Shown: positions 1-8,882 of the stretch, one piece after another
Position numbering within the stretch: position 1 is the first letter of the stretch
Layout: every line of letters begins with the position of its first letter
Assembly (NCBI GenBank): GCA_947503765.1
Contig: CANNFA010000003.1
Location: 186,001 to 250,000 of the forward strand
Reading direction: 5' to 3'
Source: an uncultured Paracoccaceae bacterium
GTDB taxonomy: Bacteria > Pseudomonadota > Alphaproteobacteria > Rhodobacterales > Rhodobacteraceae
Length of the DNA stretch: 64,000 bases
Translations under genes and position numbers: made by a program
Notes under the pieces: generated by a model
The model's database searches: none
Seen by the model: the letters and a program-made list of their open reading frames with translations, nothing else
Told to the model about the DNA's origin: nothing

Positions 1-791
1 AACGTGGCCAGATCCAGCGTGCCGGTGTTGTTCTCGTAAAAGGCCAGCCCGAAGGCGCCGATCCCGGTCGGGTTGCTGTCGAGCCGGGCCAGCGTCTCGG
101 TGTAATCGCCGTCGATATCCACCGAGCGGCCATCGGTGCGCAGCCGGATGCAGGCCGCTTCCGCCGCGTCCTCGTCCATCCCCATGGCGTGCATCGCGTC
201 CAGCGCGCCGGTCTCGGCGCAGCCTTCCAGCAGCACCTTTTCCTCGAACACCTCGCGGGTGCCATGCTTGGTGCCGGGGATATAGGCGGTGATGGCGGCA
301 TCCGGCAGGTCCGGCGCCACATCCGACCAGCGCGCGTTCGGGTTGGGGGCCATGGTGCCGCCCAGCGGCAGCCGTTCGGCCAGCGCCAGATACCAGTCGC
401 CGGCGCTGAAATCGTCGAACTCCGCGCCGCCGGTCCGGCTGGCAAAGACGATCGCGTCATAGCCGATGCGGATCTCGATGATCTCGCTCACGCCATTGGC
501 GGCGCAGGCGGCGATCTCTCCGGCCCGGATCGGGCGGCTTGCATTGGCGATGTCGATGGTGCCCGCGCCCACCCCGTCGCAGAACCGTTTCAGCCCGGCC
601 GAGGATCCGCCCGATTCCACCACCGGCGTGCGAAAATCGAAATTCTCGCCGAACGCCTCGGCCACGATGGACGCATAGGGCAGCACGGTGGACGAGCCGG
701 CGATCTGCACGTTGTCGCGGGCCTCGGCCATGCCGCCCGCCAGCGCGGCAAGACAGGCCGGCGCCAGGTATGCGCGGGCGCGGTCGGTCAT
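1..791 (-). CDS. pstS: PstS-type phosphate ABC transporter substrate-binding protein (C-terminus beyond window)
   Basis: Periplasmic substrate-binding protein of the PstS family, expected to deliver phosphate to a PstCAB importer. The first 263 codons are inside the window and the reading frame runs off the left edge. After a short signal-like N-terminus the protein reads VQIAGSSTVLPYA, then ESGGSSAGLKRFC and DIANASRPI; the GSSTV, SGGSSAG and SR motifs are the phosphate-binding signatures of PstS proteins. The start ATG overlaps the TGA of the upstream PLP-enzyme gene in an ATGA, so the two are probably co-transcribed. Whether pstCAB follow outside the window cannot be seen. Family call is strong; the exact substrate is inferred. 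Confidence 0.85.
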   Translation of the reverse strand, partial: MTDRARAYLAPACLAALAGGMAEARDNVQIAGSSTVLPYASIVAEAFGENFDFRTPVVESGGSSAGLKRFCDGVGAGTIDIANASRPIRAGEIAACAANGVSEIIEIRIGYDAIVFASRTGGAEFDDFSAGDWYLALAERLPLGGTMAPNPNARWSDVAPDLPDAAITAYIPGTKHGTREVFEEKVLLEGCAETGALDAMHAMGMDEDAAEAACIRLRTDGRSVDIDGDYTETLARLDSNPTGIGAFGLAFYENNTGTLDLAT

Positions 792-1975
792 GCGCCGGGG
801 CATGCCGCGGCGATTGCGGCGCGGAATTCGGCGATCAGCAGATCCGCATCCTCGATCCCGACCGAGATGCGAAAGAACCCCTCGGACATTCCCAGCGCTT
901 CGCGTTCATCCGCGCTCAGCCCGCGATGCGACGAGCTGGCCGGATGGCTGAGCGTGGTGCCGATATCGCCCAGCGTCGGCGCGAAGGGGATGTGCTGCGC
1001 CGCCGCGACCAGCGCATTCGCCGCCGCGCGCCCGCCCGCGATCTCGAAGCTGACCATGTTGCCGCCGCGCCCGTCCAGCAGGGCGGCGGCGCGGTCCCGG
1101 TCGGGGTGGTCGGGGCGTGTCGGGTACAGCACGCGCATGACCCCCGGCATTCCCGCCAGCGCATCCGCCAGCGCGGCGGCATTGGCCGAGGCGCGATCAT
1201 AGCGCAGATCGAAGGAATGCAGCCCGCGTTCGGCCAGCCAGCAGTCGAACGGGCTGGGCGACAGGCCCAGCGTGATGGCGGTGCCCCGGATCGCCTCCTG
1301 CAAGGCCGGATCGCGCGCCGCGACATAGCCCAGCATGGCGTCGGAATGCCCGGCCAGCAGCTTGGTGACCGAGTGGATCACGATATCTGCGCCGTGCTCG
1401 AAGACACGCAGCCCGCGCGGCGTGGTAAAGGTGTTGTCGATCGCCAGCAGGATCCCCCGCTCGCGCGCCAGCGCGGCGATGCCGGCCAGGTCCGAGACCC
1501 GCAGCGTCGGGTTCGACACCACCTCGATCAGGATCAGCCGGGTCTGCGGCGTCAGCGCCGCCGCGATCGCGCCCGCATCGGTCGGATCGGCCAGCGTGGC
1601 GGCGATGCCCATACGCGGCAGTTCCGCGCGCAGCATCCGCATCGAGCGGCCATATAGCTGGTTGCCGGCAACGACGTGATCGCCGGTTTTCAGCAGGCCG
1701 AACATCACCCCGGTAACGGCGGCCATGCCGCTGCCCACGATCAGCCCGCCTTCCGCCCCCTCCATCGCGTCGATCTTGCGTGCCAGGACGTCGGCATTCG
1801 GGTGCCCCTCGCGGGCATAGGCGTAGCCCTCTGCCCTGCCCTCGTATTGCGCATCCAGCGCGTCGGGGCTGGCGGCGGCATAGACGACAGAGGGTTGCAG
1901 CGGCGTGACCACCGGGCGGCTGGCGCTTTCGGGCCAGGGGGTGCGGCGCACCGGGCTGGGTCTGTCCGTGGTCAT
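788..1975 (-). CDS. PLP-dependent trans-sulfuration enzyme family (Cys/Met metabolism)
   Basis: A 395-residue fold-type I PLP enzyme of the Cys/Met metabolism family (cystathionine gamma-synthase, cystathionine beta-lyase, methionine gamma-lyase and relatives). The probable Schiff-base lysine is K205 in SVTKLLAGHSD, and the family motif EVVSNPTLRVSDL is present near residue 151. The start at the ATG preceding TTDRPSPVR fits the usual N-terminal length; an in-frame extension upstream overlaps the next gene and was not used. It lies 20 bp after a gamma-carbonic-anhydrase gene and overlaps the PstS start downstream. Sequence alone does not separate the lyase, synthase and aminotransferase-like members, so no symbol is given. 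Confidence 0.85.
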   Translation of the reverse strand: MTTDRPSPVRRTPWPESASRPVVTPLQPSVVYAAASPDALDAQYEGRAEGYAYAREGHPNADVLARKIDAMEGAEGGLIVGSGMAAVTGVMFGLLKTGDHVVAGNQLYGRSMRMLRAELPRMGIAATLADPTDAGAIAAALTPQTRLILIEVVSNPTLRVSDLAGIAALARERGILLAIDNTFTTPRGLRVFEHGADIVIHSVTKLLAGHSDAMLGYVAARDPALQEAIRGTAITLGLSPSPFDCWLAERGLHSFDLRYDRASANAAALADALAGMPGVMRVLYPTRPDHPDRDRAAALLDGRGGNMVSFEIAGGRAAANALVAAAQHIPFAPTLGDIGTTLSHPASSSHRGLSADEREALGMSEGFFRISVGIEDADLLIAEFRAAIAAACPGA

Positions 1976-1995
1976 GTCGTCTCCTGCCCGTGGGT

Positions 1996-2523
1996 TTACA
2001 GCGGCCGCAGCTTGTCCCGGAAAAGGCGCATCCGCTCGCGGTAGCTGCCCGCCGAAGCAAGCAGGCCGACAAGCGCCGCGTCGTCCAGCTCGCGCACCAC
2101 CTTGCCCGGCGCGCCCATCACCAGCGAGCGCGGCGGGATCACCTTGCCCTCGGTGATCAGCGCGCCCGCGCCGATCAGGCAGCCTTCGCCGATCACCGCG
2201 CCGTTCAGCACCGTCGCCCCCATCCCGATCAGCGCGCCGTCGCCGATGGTGCAGCCGTGCAGCATCGCCTTGTGGCCGATGGTGCAATTGGCGCCGATGG
2301 TCAGCGGATAGCCCGGATCGGTGTGGATCACCGTGTTTTCCTGCACGTTGGACCCCGCGCCGATGGTGATCGGTTCGGTGTCGCCGCGCAGGGTGGCGCC
2401 GAACCAGATCGACACGCCGGATTGCAGGATCACCCGGCCGATCACGTTGGCATCGGGCGCGATCCAGACATCGCCATCCTCGGGCAGAAGCGGCTCCACC
2501 CCGTCCAGGGCATAAAGCGTCAT
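1996..2523 (-). CDS. Gamma carbonic anhydrase family protein
   Basis: A 175-residue left-handed parallel beta-helix protein of the gamma-carbonic anhydrase / YrdA / PaaY family. Imperfect hexapeptide repeats (hydrophobic residue at i, small residue at i+1) run through most of the chain. The three histidines expected to bind the metal are visible in NTVIHTD and in IGHKAMLHG. Related proteins bind Zn or Fe; many have weak or no measured anhydrase activity, so activity is not asserted. The start ATG overlaps the gmk stop by 4 bp (TCAT on the plus strand), making it the second gene of a gmk-led unit. Confidence 0.85.
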   Translation of the reverse strand: MTLYALDGVEPLLPEDGDVWIAPDANVIGRVILQSGVSIWFGATLRGDTEPITIGAGSNVQENTVIHTDPGYPLTIGANCTIGHKAMLHGCTIGDGALIGMGATVLNGAVIGEGCLIGAGALITEGKVIPPRSLVMGAPGKVVRELDDAALVGLLASAGSYRERMRLFRDKLRPL

Positions 2524-3161
2524 GGCCTATCCTCGAATTCGCGTTGCAATTGCCGCACATGCGCCGTCAGCCCCGGCTGGCGGGTGCGGCGCAGCCGTTC
2601 GGCGGTGATGATGGTGCGCAGCTTGTCCTCGGTGCGGGTCAGGTCGTCGTTGACCAGCACGTAATCGTAGCTGTCCCAGTGGCTGATCTCGTCCCAGCTG
2701 CGCTGCATCCGGCGCGCCACGGTATCGGGGTCGTCCTGCGCGCGTTCCACGAGGCGGCGGTGCAGCTCGCGGATCGAGGGCGGCAGCAGGAAGATCGACA
2801 GCACGTTGTCCTGAAGATCGGAATTGCGGATCTGCTGCGCGCCCTGCCAGTCGATGTCGAACAGAACATCGGTGCCGGCGGCGATCGCCGCCTCGACCGG
2901 ACCCTTGGGCGAGCCGTAGAAATTGCCGAAGACATGGGCATGTTCCAGCATCCCGCCCTCGGCGACCATGCGCTTGAACCGCGCCTCGTCGGTGAACAGG
3001 TAATCGGTGCCGTCCACCTCGCCCTTGCGGGGCGCGCGGGTGGTGGCCGAGACGGAAAACGCGATGCTCGGATCCCAGGCGCGCAGCGCGCGGGCGAGCG
3101 TGGATTTCCCCGCGCCCGAGGGCGAGGACAGGATGATCAGAAGCCCGCGCCGTTCGGCCAT
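2520..3161 (-). CDS. gmk: Guanylate kinase
   Basis: Cytosolic GMP kinase (ATP + GMP to ADP + GDP), essential for GTP/dGTP supply. The 213 residues match the family length. The P-loop [10 protein letters not shown] lies near the N-terminus, followed by the GMP-binding region with [19 protein letters not shown] and the lid region further on. The gene follows yicC by 3 bp and overlaps the carbonic-anhydrase-like gene by 4 bp; a yicC-gmk pair is common in Proteobacteria. Nothing unusual is seen. Confidence 0.97.
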   Translation of the reverse strand: MAERRGLLIILSSPSGAGKSTLARALRAWDPSIAFSVSATTRAPRKGEVDGTDYLFTDEARFKRMVAEGGMLEHAHVFGNFYGSPKGPVEAAIAAGTDVLFDIDWQGAQQIRNSDLQDNVLSIFLLPPSIRELHRRLVERAQDDPDTVARRMQRSWDEISHWDSYDYVLVNDDLTRTEDKLRTIITAERLRRTRQPGLTAHVRQLQREFEDRP

Positions 3162-3164
3162 CGT

Positions 3165-4055
3165 CTATTCCACGTTCTGAACCTGCTCGCGCATCTGGTC
3201 TATGACGGCCTTGAGGTCAAGCCCGACGCGGGTCAACTCGGCGAATTGCGATTTGGAACACAGCGTGTTGGCCTCGCGGTTGAATTCCTGGGACAGGAAG
3301 TCGAGCTTGCGGCCCACCGCGCCGTCCGTCTCCAGCAGGTCGCGGGCGGCGGCGACATGGGCGCGCAGGCGGTCCAGCTCTTCGGTCACGTCGGCCTTGA
3401 CCGCGATCAGCGCCAGTTCCTGCGCCACGCGCCCCTCGTCGGCGCCGTCCGTATTGTCCTGCACGCGCGCAAGGCTGTCGCGCAGCCGGGCGCGCATATG
3501 CTCGCGCCGCGCCTCGGCCAGATCCGCCGCCTCTGCCGTCAGCGCCTCGATCCGGTCCAGCTGCCCGGCCAGCACCTTGTGCAGCGCCGCGCCCTCGGCC
3601 TGGCGCATGGCGTCGAACGCGGCCATCAGATCCGGCAGATCGGCGGCGATCGCGGCGGCCAGCGGCGCGGTGTCCGCCGCCCCGCCATCGCCGGACAGCA
3701 CGCCGCGCATCGCCAGCACCTCGGCGGTGCCGGGCCGGGCCAGCGTTACGCCGGCCTCGGCGGCGGCCGCGTCCACCTCGGCCAGTTGCGTCAGAACGCG
3801 GGCCAGCGCGGCTTGGTCGATGCGCTCGCCCGCGCCGGCCTCGTCGCGGGCAAGCTTCAGCGACACGGTGACATTGCCGCGCGCGGCCACGCCGGCCACG
3901 GCGGCGCGCACCTTGGGCTCCAGCCCCTCGATCCAGTCGGGCAGGCGCAGCCGGATATCCAGCCCGCGCGCATTGACCGCGCGCATGTCCCAGGCCCAAC
4001 CGAACCCCTCGCCCGCCCCTTTCGCGGCCGCGAAGCCGGTCATGGATTTAATCAT
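3165..4055 (-). CDS. yicC: YicC/YloC family endoribonuclease
   Basis: A 296-residue YicC-family protein. The N-terminus MIKSMTGFAAAKG is the family hallmark, which favours this start over the internal ATG four codons later. The C-terminus contains the conserved EFNREANTLCSKSQ-type segment followed by KAVIDQMREQVQNVE. YicC of E. coli has been reported to act as an RNase affecting sRNA turnover; the biochemical role here is by homology. It is the first gene of a probable yicC-gmk-carbonic anhydrase unit transcribed leftward, divergent from the PAS-protein gene across about 140 bp. Confidence 0.93.
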   Translation of the reverse strand: MIKSMTGFAAAKGAGEGFGWAWDMRAVNARGLDIRLRLPDWIEGLEPKVRAAVAGVAARGNVTVSLKLARDEAGAGERIDQAALARVLTQLAEVDAAAAEAGVTLARPGTAEVLAMRGVLSGDGGAADTAPLAAAIAADLPDLMAAFDAMRQAEGAALHKVLAGQLDRIEALTAEAADLAEARREHMRARLRDSLARVQDNTDGADEGRVAQELALIAVKADVTEELDRLRAHVAAARDLLETDGAVGRKLDFLSQEFNREANTLCSKSQFAELTRVGLDLKAVIDQMREQVQNVE

Positions 4056-4195
4056 CGCGATTAACCATTTGGTAAGATTTTGCCCCCGTTTCGCCGCATT
4101 TCATGGCAGATTGTGGTGAGAGTAAGGAATCTGACCTATCGGTTAACAGACTGGTTTGCGGGCGGCAACGCGCCGCTGCCGGAAGGGGTGGCAAG

Positions 4196-4855
4196 ATGGA
4201 ACTTCGGCAATACGGGCTGGCGAATGTGGTCTCGCTGTTCGGCGGGAAGGCGGCGCCGGGATATCCGGCCATCGCGCAGGTGGACGCCTATTGGGAGGGG
4301 CTGCGCCGCGGCCGGCCGATGCCCGACCGGGCCGAGATCGACCCGCGCGGGATCGAGGGCGCGCTGGAATTCGCCTTCGTGCTGGAACGGGTCGCGCCGG
4401 GCGTCGCGCGGGTGCGCATCGCCGGGGCGCATCTGGCCGATCTTTTGGGCATGGACGTGCGGGGCATGCCGCTCACGGCGTTCTTCGTGCCGGATGCGCG
4501 CGCGCGGATAGAGCGCGCGGTCGAGGCGGTGCTTGGCGATGCGCAGGTCGCCGACGTGACGCTGACCGGCGAGCGCGGCATCGGCCGTCCGGCCCTGCCG
4601 GCCCGGCTGTTGCTGGCACCGCTGGCCAATGCGGGCGGGCGCGGGATGCCGCGTCTGCTGGCCTGCCTGGAAAGCCATGGCACGATCGGCCGCGCCCCGC
4701 GCCGGTTCGCCGTCGAACAGATGCAGATGCGCCGCATCGTGGCCTCGGCCGACGCGGCGCCTGCGCCTGCCGAACCGGCAGCGCCTGTATCGGTGGCCCC
4801 TGCCCGCGCATCCGGCCGCGCCCCGCATCTGAGGCTGGTCGCGGCCGAGACCTGA
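4196..4855 (+). CDS. PAS-domain protein (PAS_5-like)
   Basis: A predicted 219-residue protein resembling the PAS_5-type single-domain proteins frequent in Rhodobacterales. The core (about residues 20-150) has the pattern YWEGLRRGRPMPDRAEIDP, LLGMDVRGMPLTAFF and a hydrophobic strand region RLLLAPL. The last 40 residues are Ala/Pro-rich and probably disordered. The start was placed at MELRQYG because GGAAGGGG lies just upstream; an ATG 31 codons earlier lacks such a site. No output domain is fused, so a sensory or adaptor role is only inferred. It is transcribed toward the convergent GlxA-type regulator, 13 bp away. Confidence 0.75.
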   Translation: MELRQYGLANVVSLFGGKAAPGYPAIAQVDAYWEGLRRGRPMPDRAEIDPRGIEGALEFAFVLERVAPGVARVRIAGAHLADLLGMDVRGMPLTAFFVPDARARIERAVEAVLGDAQVADVTLTGERGIGRPALPARLLLAPLANAGGRGMPRLLACLESHGTIGRAPRRFAVEQMQMRRIVASADAAPAPAEPAAPVSVAPARASGRAPHLRLVAAET

Positions 4856-4868
4856 ATGCCGCCGCCCC

Positions 4869-5885
4869 TTATCGCGCCGGGCGCGCTGCCTGGCTGCCGC
4901 GCTCGCGGTAGGGTGTGGTGCCGTAATGCGCCCGGTAGCACTTGGAGAAATGCGACGGCGAGGCAAAGCCGCAGGCCAGCGCGACATTGATCACGCTCAT
5001 GTCGGTCTGCATCAAGAGGTTGCGCGCCTTCTGCAGCCTGAGTTCCATGTAATAGCGTTTCGGCGACCGATTGAGATAGCGCCGGAACAGCCGTTCAAGC
5101 TGGCGCGTCGACATGCCCACATCGCGCGCCAGGATCGAGGGGCTGATCGGCTCTTCGATATGCTTTTCCATGGTCTGGATAACCATGCTCAGCTTGGGGT
5201 GCCGCACGCCGATCCGGGTCGGCACCGACAGCCGCTGGCTGTCCTGCCCGGTGCGGATGGTGGTATAGATCATCTGGTCGGCGACCGCGTTGGCCAGATC
5301 CTCGCCGTGATCGTCTGCGATGATCTTGAGCAGCAGGTCGATCGACGAGGTGCCCCCCGCCGTCGTATAGCGCGCGCCATCCACCACGAAGATCGACTTG
5401 GTCAGGTGCACATCCTCGAAATCCTCGGAAAAGCTGTCCTGGTTCTCCCAATGGATGGTGGCGCGGCGCCCGTCCAGCAGCCCGGCGCGGGCCAGCGTGT
5501 AGCCCGCCGTGCACAGCCCGCCGACCACCGCCCCGCGCCGTGCCTCGCGGCGCAGCCAGTTCAGGACACGCTTCGTCGTCGCCTGCTGCACGTTCACGCC
5601 GCCGCAGACCAGGATGGTGTCGTCGCGGGTCAGCTCTTCCAGGTCGGTGTCGAGGCGGAACTCGGTCCCCGCAGAGCAGCGCGCGGTGCCCCCGCCTTCG
5701 CCGGCCAGCTGCCATTCGTATAGCGGCCGCCCGGCCATGCGGTTCGCCACGCGCAGCGCCTCGACCGCGCCGGCAAAGCTGAGCAGGCTGAAATCCTCCA
5801 GCAGCACGAACACGAACCGCTGCGGTTTTGCGGCGGGGTCGCTGTCGGGGCGGATCTGGGGACTGGCGGGGCGGCGGCTGGGCAT
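4869..5885 (-). CDS. GlxA family transcriptional regulator (DJ-1/PfpI + AraC)
   Basis: A 338-residue two-domain regulator. Residues from about 20 to 190 form a DJ-1/PfpI-like amidotransferase-type domain (FVFVLLEDFSLLSFAGAVEA; GGLCTAGYTLA contains the nucleophile-elbow-like Cys). The C-terminal part (about 225-330) is an AraC helix-turn-helix pair, with SILARDVGMSTRQLERLF and VALACGFASPSHFSKCY visible. Such proteins activate catabolic genes, for example choline, carnitine or arginine use in pseudomonads; the ligand cannot be read here. It faces the DAHP synthase gene divergently across about 207 bp, so the two may share a control region. Confidence 0.9.
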   Translation of the reverse strand: MPSRRPASPQIRPDSDPAAKPQRFVFVLLEDFSLLSFAGAVEALRVANRMAGRPLYEWQLAGEGGGTARCSAGTEFRLDTDLEELTRDDTILVCGGVNVQQATTKRVLNWLRREARRGAVVGGLCTAGYTLARAGLLDGRRATIHWENQDSFSEDFEDVHLTKSIFVVDGARYTTAGGTSSIDLLLKIIADDHGEDLANAVADQMIYTTIRTGQDSQRLSVPTRIGVRHPKLSMVIQTMEKHIEEPISPSILARDVGMSTRQLERLFRRYLNRSPKRYYMELRLQKARNLLMQTDMSVINVALACGFASPSHFSKCYRAHYGTTPYRERGSQAARPAR

Positions 5886-6092
5886 GGGCGGCGGAATCCT
5901 CCGGGGGAGCCACGATCAGCAAGACGGAAGCAGGTTTGCCCGCCGCAATCAAGCCCGCCGCTGCCGGCGCGGAACGGCCGAATACCGCCTCGGCACGGCC
6001 AAACGCCCGAATAAGGGCATATTGCCTGTTTCCCCTGCGGCCGGTTGCCACTATGAACGGGTCGCCGCGACGTTTCTTGCTGGAGAAGACAG

Positions 6093-7463
6093 ATGAGCGA
6101 TTGGAACAAATCCGGGTGGCGCGCCATGCCGCGGGTCCAGATGCCGGACTATACCGACCAGGCCGCGCTGAATGCCGTCGAGGCGCAGCTTTCGACCTAT
6201 CCGCCGCTTGTCTTTGCCGGCGAATGCCGCCGGATGCGTGACAAGCTGGCCGCCGTCTCGCGGGGCGAGGCGTTCCTGCTGCAGGGCGGCGATTGCGCCG
6301 AGAGCTTTGCCGAGTTTTCCGCCGACAACATCCGCGACACCTTCAAGGTGCTCTTGCAGATGGCCATGGTGCTGACCTTCGGCGCCAAGGTGCCGGTGGT
6401 CAAGGTCGGCCGGATGGCCGGGCAATTCGCCAAGCCGCGCTCGGCGCCGACCGAGACCGAGAACGGCGTGGAACTGCCCAGCTACCGCGGCGACATCATC
6501 AACGATCTGCCCTTCACCTCCGAGGCGCGGATCCCGAACCCGGCCAAGATGCTGCAGGCCTATACGCAATCGGCCGCCACGCTGAACCTGCTGCGCGCCT
6601 TTTCAACCGGCGGGTTCGCCGACGTGCACCGGGTCCATGCCTGGACGCTCGGCTTTACCGAAAGCGACGAGGCAGAGCGGTACCGCGACCTTGCCAACCG
6701 GCTTCAGGATGCGCTGGACTTCATGACCGCCGCCGGGGTCAGCGACACCACCAACAAGGACATGTCCACGGTCGAGTTCTACACCAGCCACGAGGCGCTG
6801 CTTCTGGAATACGAAGAGGCGCTGTGCCGGACCGATTCGACCACCGGCGCGCAGATCGCCGGGTCGGGACACATGATCTGGATCGGCGACCGCACCCGGC
6901 AGCCGGACGGCGCGCATGTGGAATTCGCCCGCGGCGTGTCGAACCCGGTCGGGTTGAAATGCGGCCCGTCGATGACGGCCGGCGATCTGAAACGGCTGAT
7001 GGCCACGCTGAACCCGGACAACGATCCGGGCCGTCTGACGCTGATCGCGCGGTTCGGCGCCGGCACGGTGGGCGACCACCTGCCCGCCCTGGTGCGTACC
7101 GTGAAGGAAGAGGGCGCGAACGTCGTCTGGTCGTGCGATCCGATGCACGGCAACACGATCAAGTCGTCCTCGGGCTACAAGACGCGGCCCTTCGAGAGCG
7201 TTCTGCGCGAGGTGCAGGAATTCTTCGACATCCACAATGCCGAGGGCACGGTGCCCGGCGGCGTGCATTTCGAGATGACCGGCCAGGACGTGACCGAATG
7301 CACCGGCGGCGTCCGCTCCGTCACGGATGAAACGCTGTCGGACCGCTATCATACCGCGTGCGATCCGCGCCTGAACGCCACGCAATCGCTGGAACTGGCC
7401 TTCCTGATCGCCGAGGAGCTGATCGAGCGGCGCGCACCGCAAAAGGTCGCGGCGGCCGAATAG
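6093..7463 (+). CDS. Class II 3-deoxy-7-phosphoheptulonate (DAHP) synthase
   Basis: First enzyme of the shikimate pathway: PEP + erythrose-4-phosphate to DAHP. The 456 residues match the class II (plant/Mycobacterium AroG-like) type rather than the E. coli class I type. Visible motifs are [30 protein letters not shown] (metal-binding Cys in GDCAESF), [16 protein letters not shown] and the C-terminal [15 protein letters not shown]. The ATG has GGAGAAG upstream. The gene is monocistronic and ends at a hairpin with a T-run. Its product feeds chorismate to the trp genes at the other end of the window. Confidence 0.96.
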   Translation: MSDWNKSGWRAMPRVQMPDYTDQAALNAVEAQLSTYPPLVFAGECRRMRDKLAAVSRGEAFLLQGGDCAESFAEFSADNIRDTFKVLLQMAMVLTFGAKVPVVKVGRMAGQFAKPRSAPTETENGVELPSYRGDIINDLPFTSEARIPNPAKMLQAYTQSAATLNLLRAFSTGGFADVHRVHAWTLGFTESDEAERYRDLANRLQDALDFMTAAGVSDTTNKDMSTVEFYTSHEALLLEYEEALCRTDSTTGAQIAGSGHMIWIGDRTRQPDGAHVEFARGVSNPVGLKCGPSMTAGDLKRLMATLNPDNDPGRLTLIARFGAGTVGDHLPALVRTVKEEGANVVWSCDPMHGNTIKSSSGYKTRPFESVLREVQEFFDIHNAEGTVPGGVHFEMTGQDVTECTGGVRSVTDETLSDRYHTACDPRLNATQSLELAFLIAEELIERRAPQKVAAAE

Positions 7464-7478
7464 CGGCCGTTTCGGGCC

Positions 7479-7574
7479 GGCGCAGGCCGCGCAGACCGCC
7501 CCCGCGCGGCCTGCGCCCGCCCGCCGCCGCGCCCCGATGCCGGACCGGGTGCACGGGCGGGCTTTCATTTTTTG
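7479..7574 (+). terminator. Putative terminator region after DAHP synthase
   Basis: A perfect 14-bp inverted repeat (GGCGCAGGCCGCGC at 7479-7492 with its complement at 7504-7517, 11-nt loop) begins 15 nt after the DAHP synthase stop. A second 9-bp stem (GCCCGCCCG at 7515-7523 with 7554-7562) is followed directly by TTTCATTTTTT. The two stems share three bases and would compete. The T-run after the second stem is what an intrinsic terminator needs. This separates the gene from the ABC-transporter operon. Confidence 0.55.
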
Positions 7575-7627
7575 TGGCGGCGTCCTAGGCTCCGGCGCAT
7601 AAACGGCTATCAGACAGGGAGTCACAC

Positions 7628-8815
7628 ATGAAAAAGCTGCTTATGGCCTCGGCCGCCCTCGCGGCAATGACCGCCGGAACCGCCCAGGCGGAGGACGTCA
7701 AGATCGGCATCGCGCTGGGCTTTACCGGCCCGCTCGAATCGCTGGCGCCGCCGATCGCGGCCGGTGCGGAAATGGCCATCGCCGAGATCAACGCCGCCGG
7801 CACTTTCATGGACGGCGCGACGGTGACGGCCGTTCAGGGCGACACCACCTGCGTCGATTCGTCGGCGGCCACGGCCGTGGCAGAGCGGCTGGTGACCAGC
7901 GACGGCGTGTCCGGCATCATGGGGGCGATGTGCTCGGGTGCCGCGGGCGCCGTGCTGTCGAACGTGTCGCGGCCCAACGGGATCGTGCAGATCTCGCCAT
8001 CGGCCACCTCGCCGGCGCTGACCACGATCGAGGATGACGGCCTGTTCTTCCGCCTTGCGCCGTCCGACGCGCGCCAGGGCGAGTTGATGACCGAAATCGT
8101 GATGGGCCGCGGCTATGACACCGTGGCGCTGACCTATACCAACAACGATTACGGCAAGGGTCTTGCCGACAGCTTCCAGTCCGCCTTCGAAGCGGCGGGC
8201 GGCACGGTGACGATCAGCGCCGCGCACGAGGACGGCAAGGCCGATTACTCGGCCGAGGTCGGCGCGCTGGCCTCTGCCGGCGGCGATGCGCTGGTGGTTG
8301 CGGGCTATGTCGACGAAGGCGGGTCCGGCATCATCCGCGGCGCGATCGATTCGGGCGCATTCGACACCTTCGTGCTGCCGGACGGCATGGTTTCGGGGAT
8401 TCTGGAAGAGCGGTTCGGCGACGAGCTTGACGGCTCCTTCGGGCAGCATCCCAGTGCCCAGAACGAAGGCGCGAGCATCGTCGAGGAGATGCTGGCCGAG
8501 GACGGCATCGACGGCACCTCTCCCTATGCCAAGGAAGGTTACGATTCGGCCGCGCTGATGCTTCTGGCGATGGCCGCCGCCGGGTCGACCGACGGGGCCG
8601 ACGTGGCCGCCAAGGTCATGGACGTGGCCAATGCGCCGGGCGAAAAGATCATGCCGGGTGAACTGGCCAAGGCGCTGCAAATCCTCGCCGATGGCGGTGA
8701 AATCGACTATGTGGGCGCCACCGATGTCGAGCTGATCGGGCCGGGCGAAGCCGCCGGCACCTACCGCGAGATCGAGATCGAGGGCGGCAAGATCAAGGCG
8801 GTCAAGTTCCACTGA
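7628..8815 (+). CDS. livK: Branched-chain amino-acid-type ABC transporter substrate-binding protein
   Basis: A 395-residue periplasmic binding protein of the LivK/HAAT family. The signal peptide MKKLLMASAALAAMTAGTAQA is cleaved after AQA. The mature protein begins EDVKIGIALGFTGPLES, the usual first strand of type I periplasmic binding folds, and continues with AEMAIAEINAAG. AGGGAG precedes the ATG. It heads an operon that also encodes two ATPases and two permeases. The ligand is not certain: the HAAT family also includes amide, urea and aromatic-compound binders, so the Liv name is by family only. Confidence 0.9.
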   Translation: MKKLLMASAALAAMTAGTAQAEDVKIGIALGFTGPLESLAPPIAAGAEMAIAEINAAGTFMDGATVTAVQGDTTCVDSSAATAVAERLVTSDGVSGIMGAMCSGAAGAVLSNVSRPNGIVQISPSATSPALTTIEDDGLFFRLAPSDARQGELMTEIVMGRGYDTVALTYTNNDYGKGLADSFQSAFEAAGGTVTISAAHEDGKADYSAEVGALASAGGDALVVAGYVDEGGSGIIRGAIDSGAFDTFVLPDGMVSGILEERFGDELDGSFGQHPSAQNEGASIVEEMLAEDGIDGTSPYAKEGYDSAALMLLAMAAAGSTDGADVAAKVMDVANAPGEKIMPGELAKALQILADGGEIDYVGATDVELIGPGEAAGTYREIEIEGGKIKAVKFH

Positions 8816-8834
8816 TCGCGCCTTTCCAGCACAA

Positions 8835-8865
8835 GCGACAGCCCGGCCGCACGCCGGGCTGTCGC
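8835..8865 (+). other. Intercistronic hairpin after the ABC binding-protein gene
   Basis: A perfect 13-bp stem (GCGACAGCCCGGC with its complement) closes on a 5-nt loop, 20 nt after the binding-protein stop and just before the Shine-Dalgarno GGGAG of the ATPase gene. It has no T-run. The position suggests a 3'-end stabiliser or partial terminator giving more binding protein than ATPase, as known for other binding-protein operons. That role is inferred. Confidence 0.6.
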
Positions 8866-8882
8866 CATCGGGAGCCCGCGCG

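Noticed and set aside
1976-2560. N-terminal extension of the PLP enzyme across the gamma-carbonic-anhydrase gene
   Set aside because: Not a fusion: the ATG at 1975 gives the normal family length and the extension is a different frame of the upstream gene.
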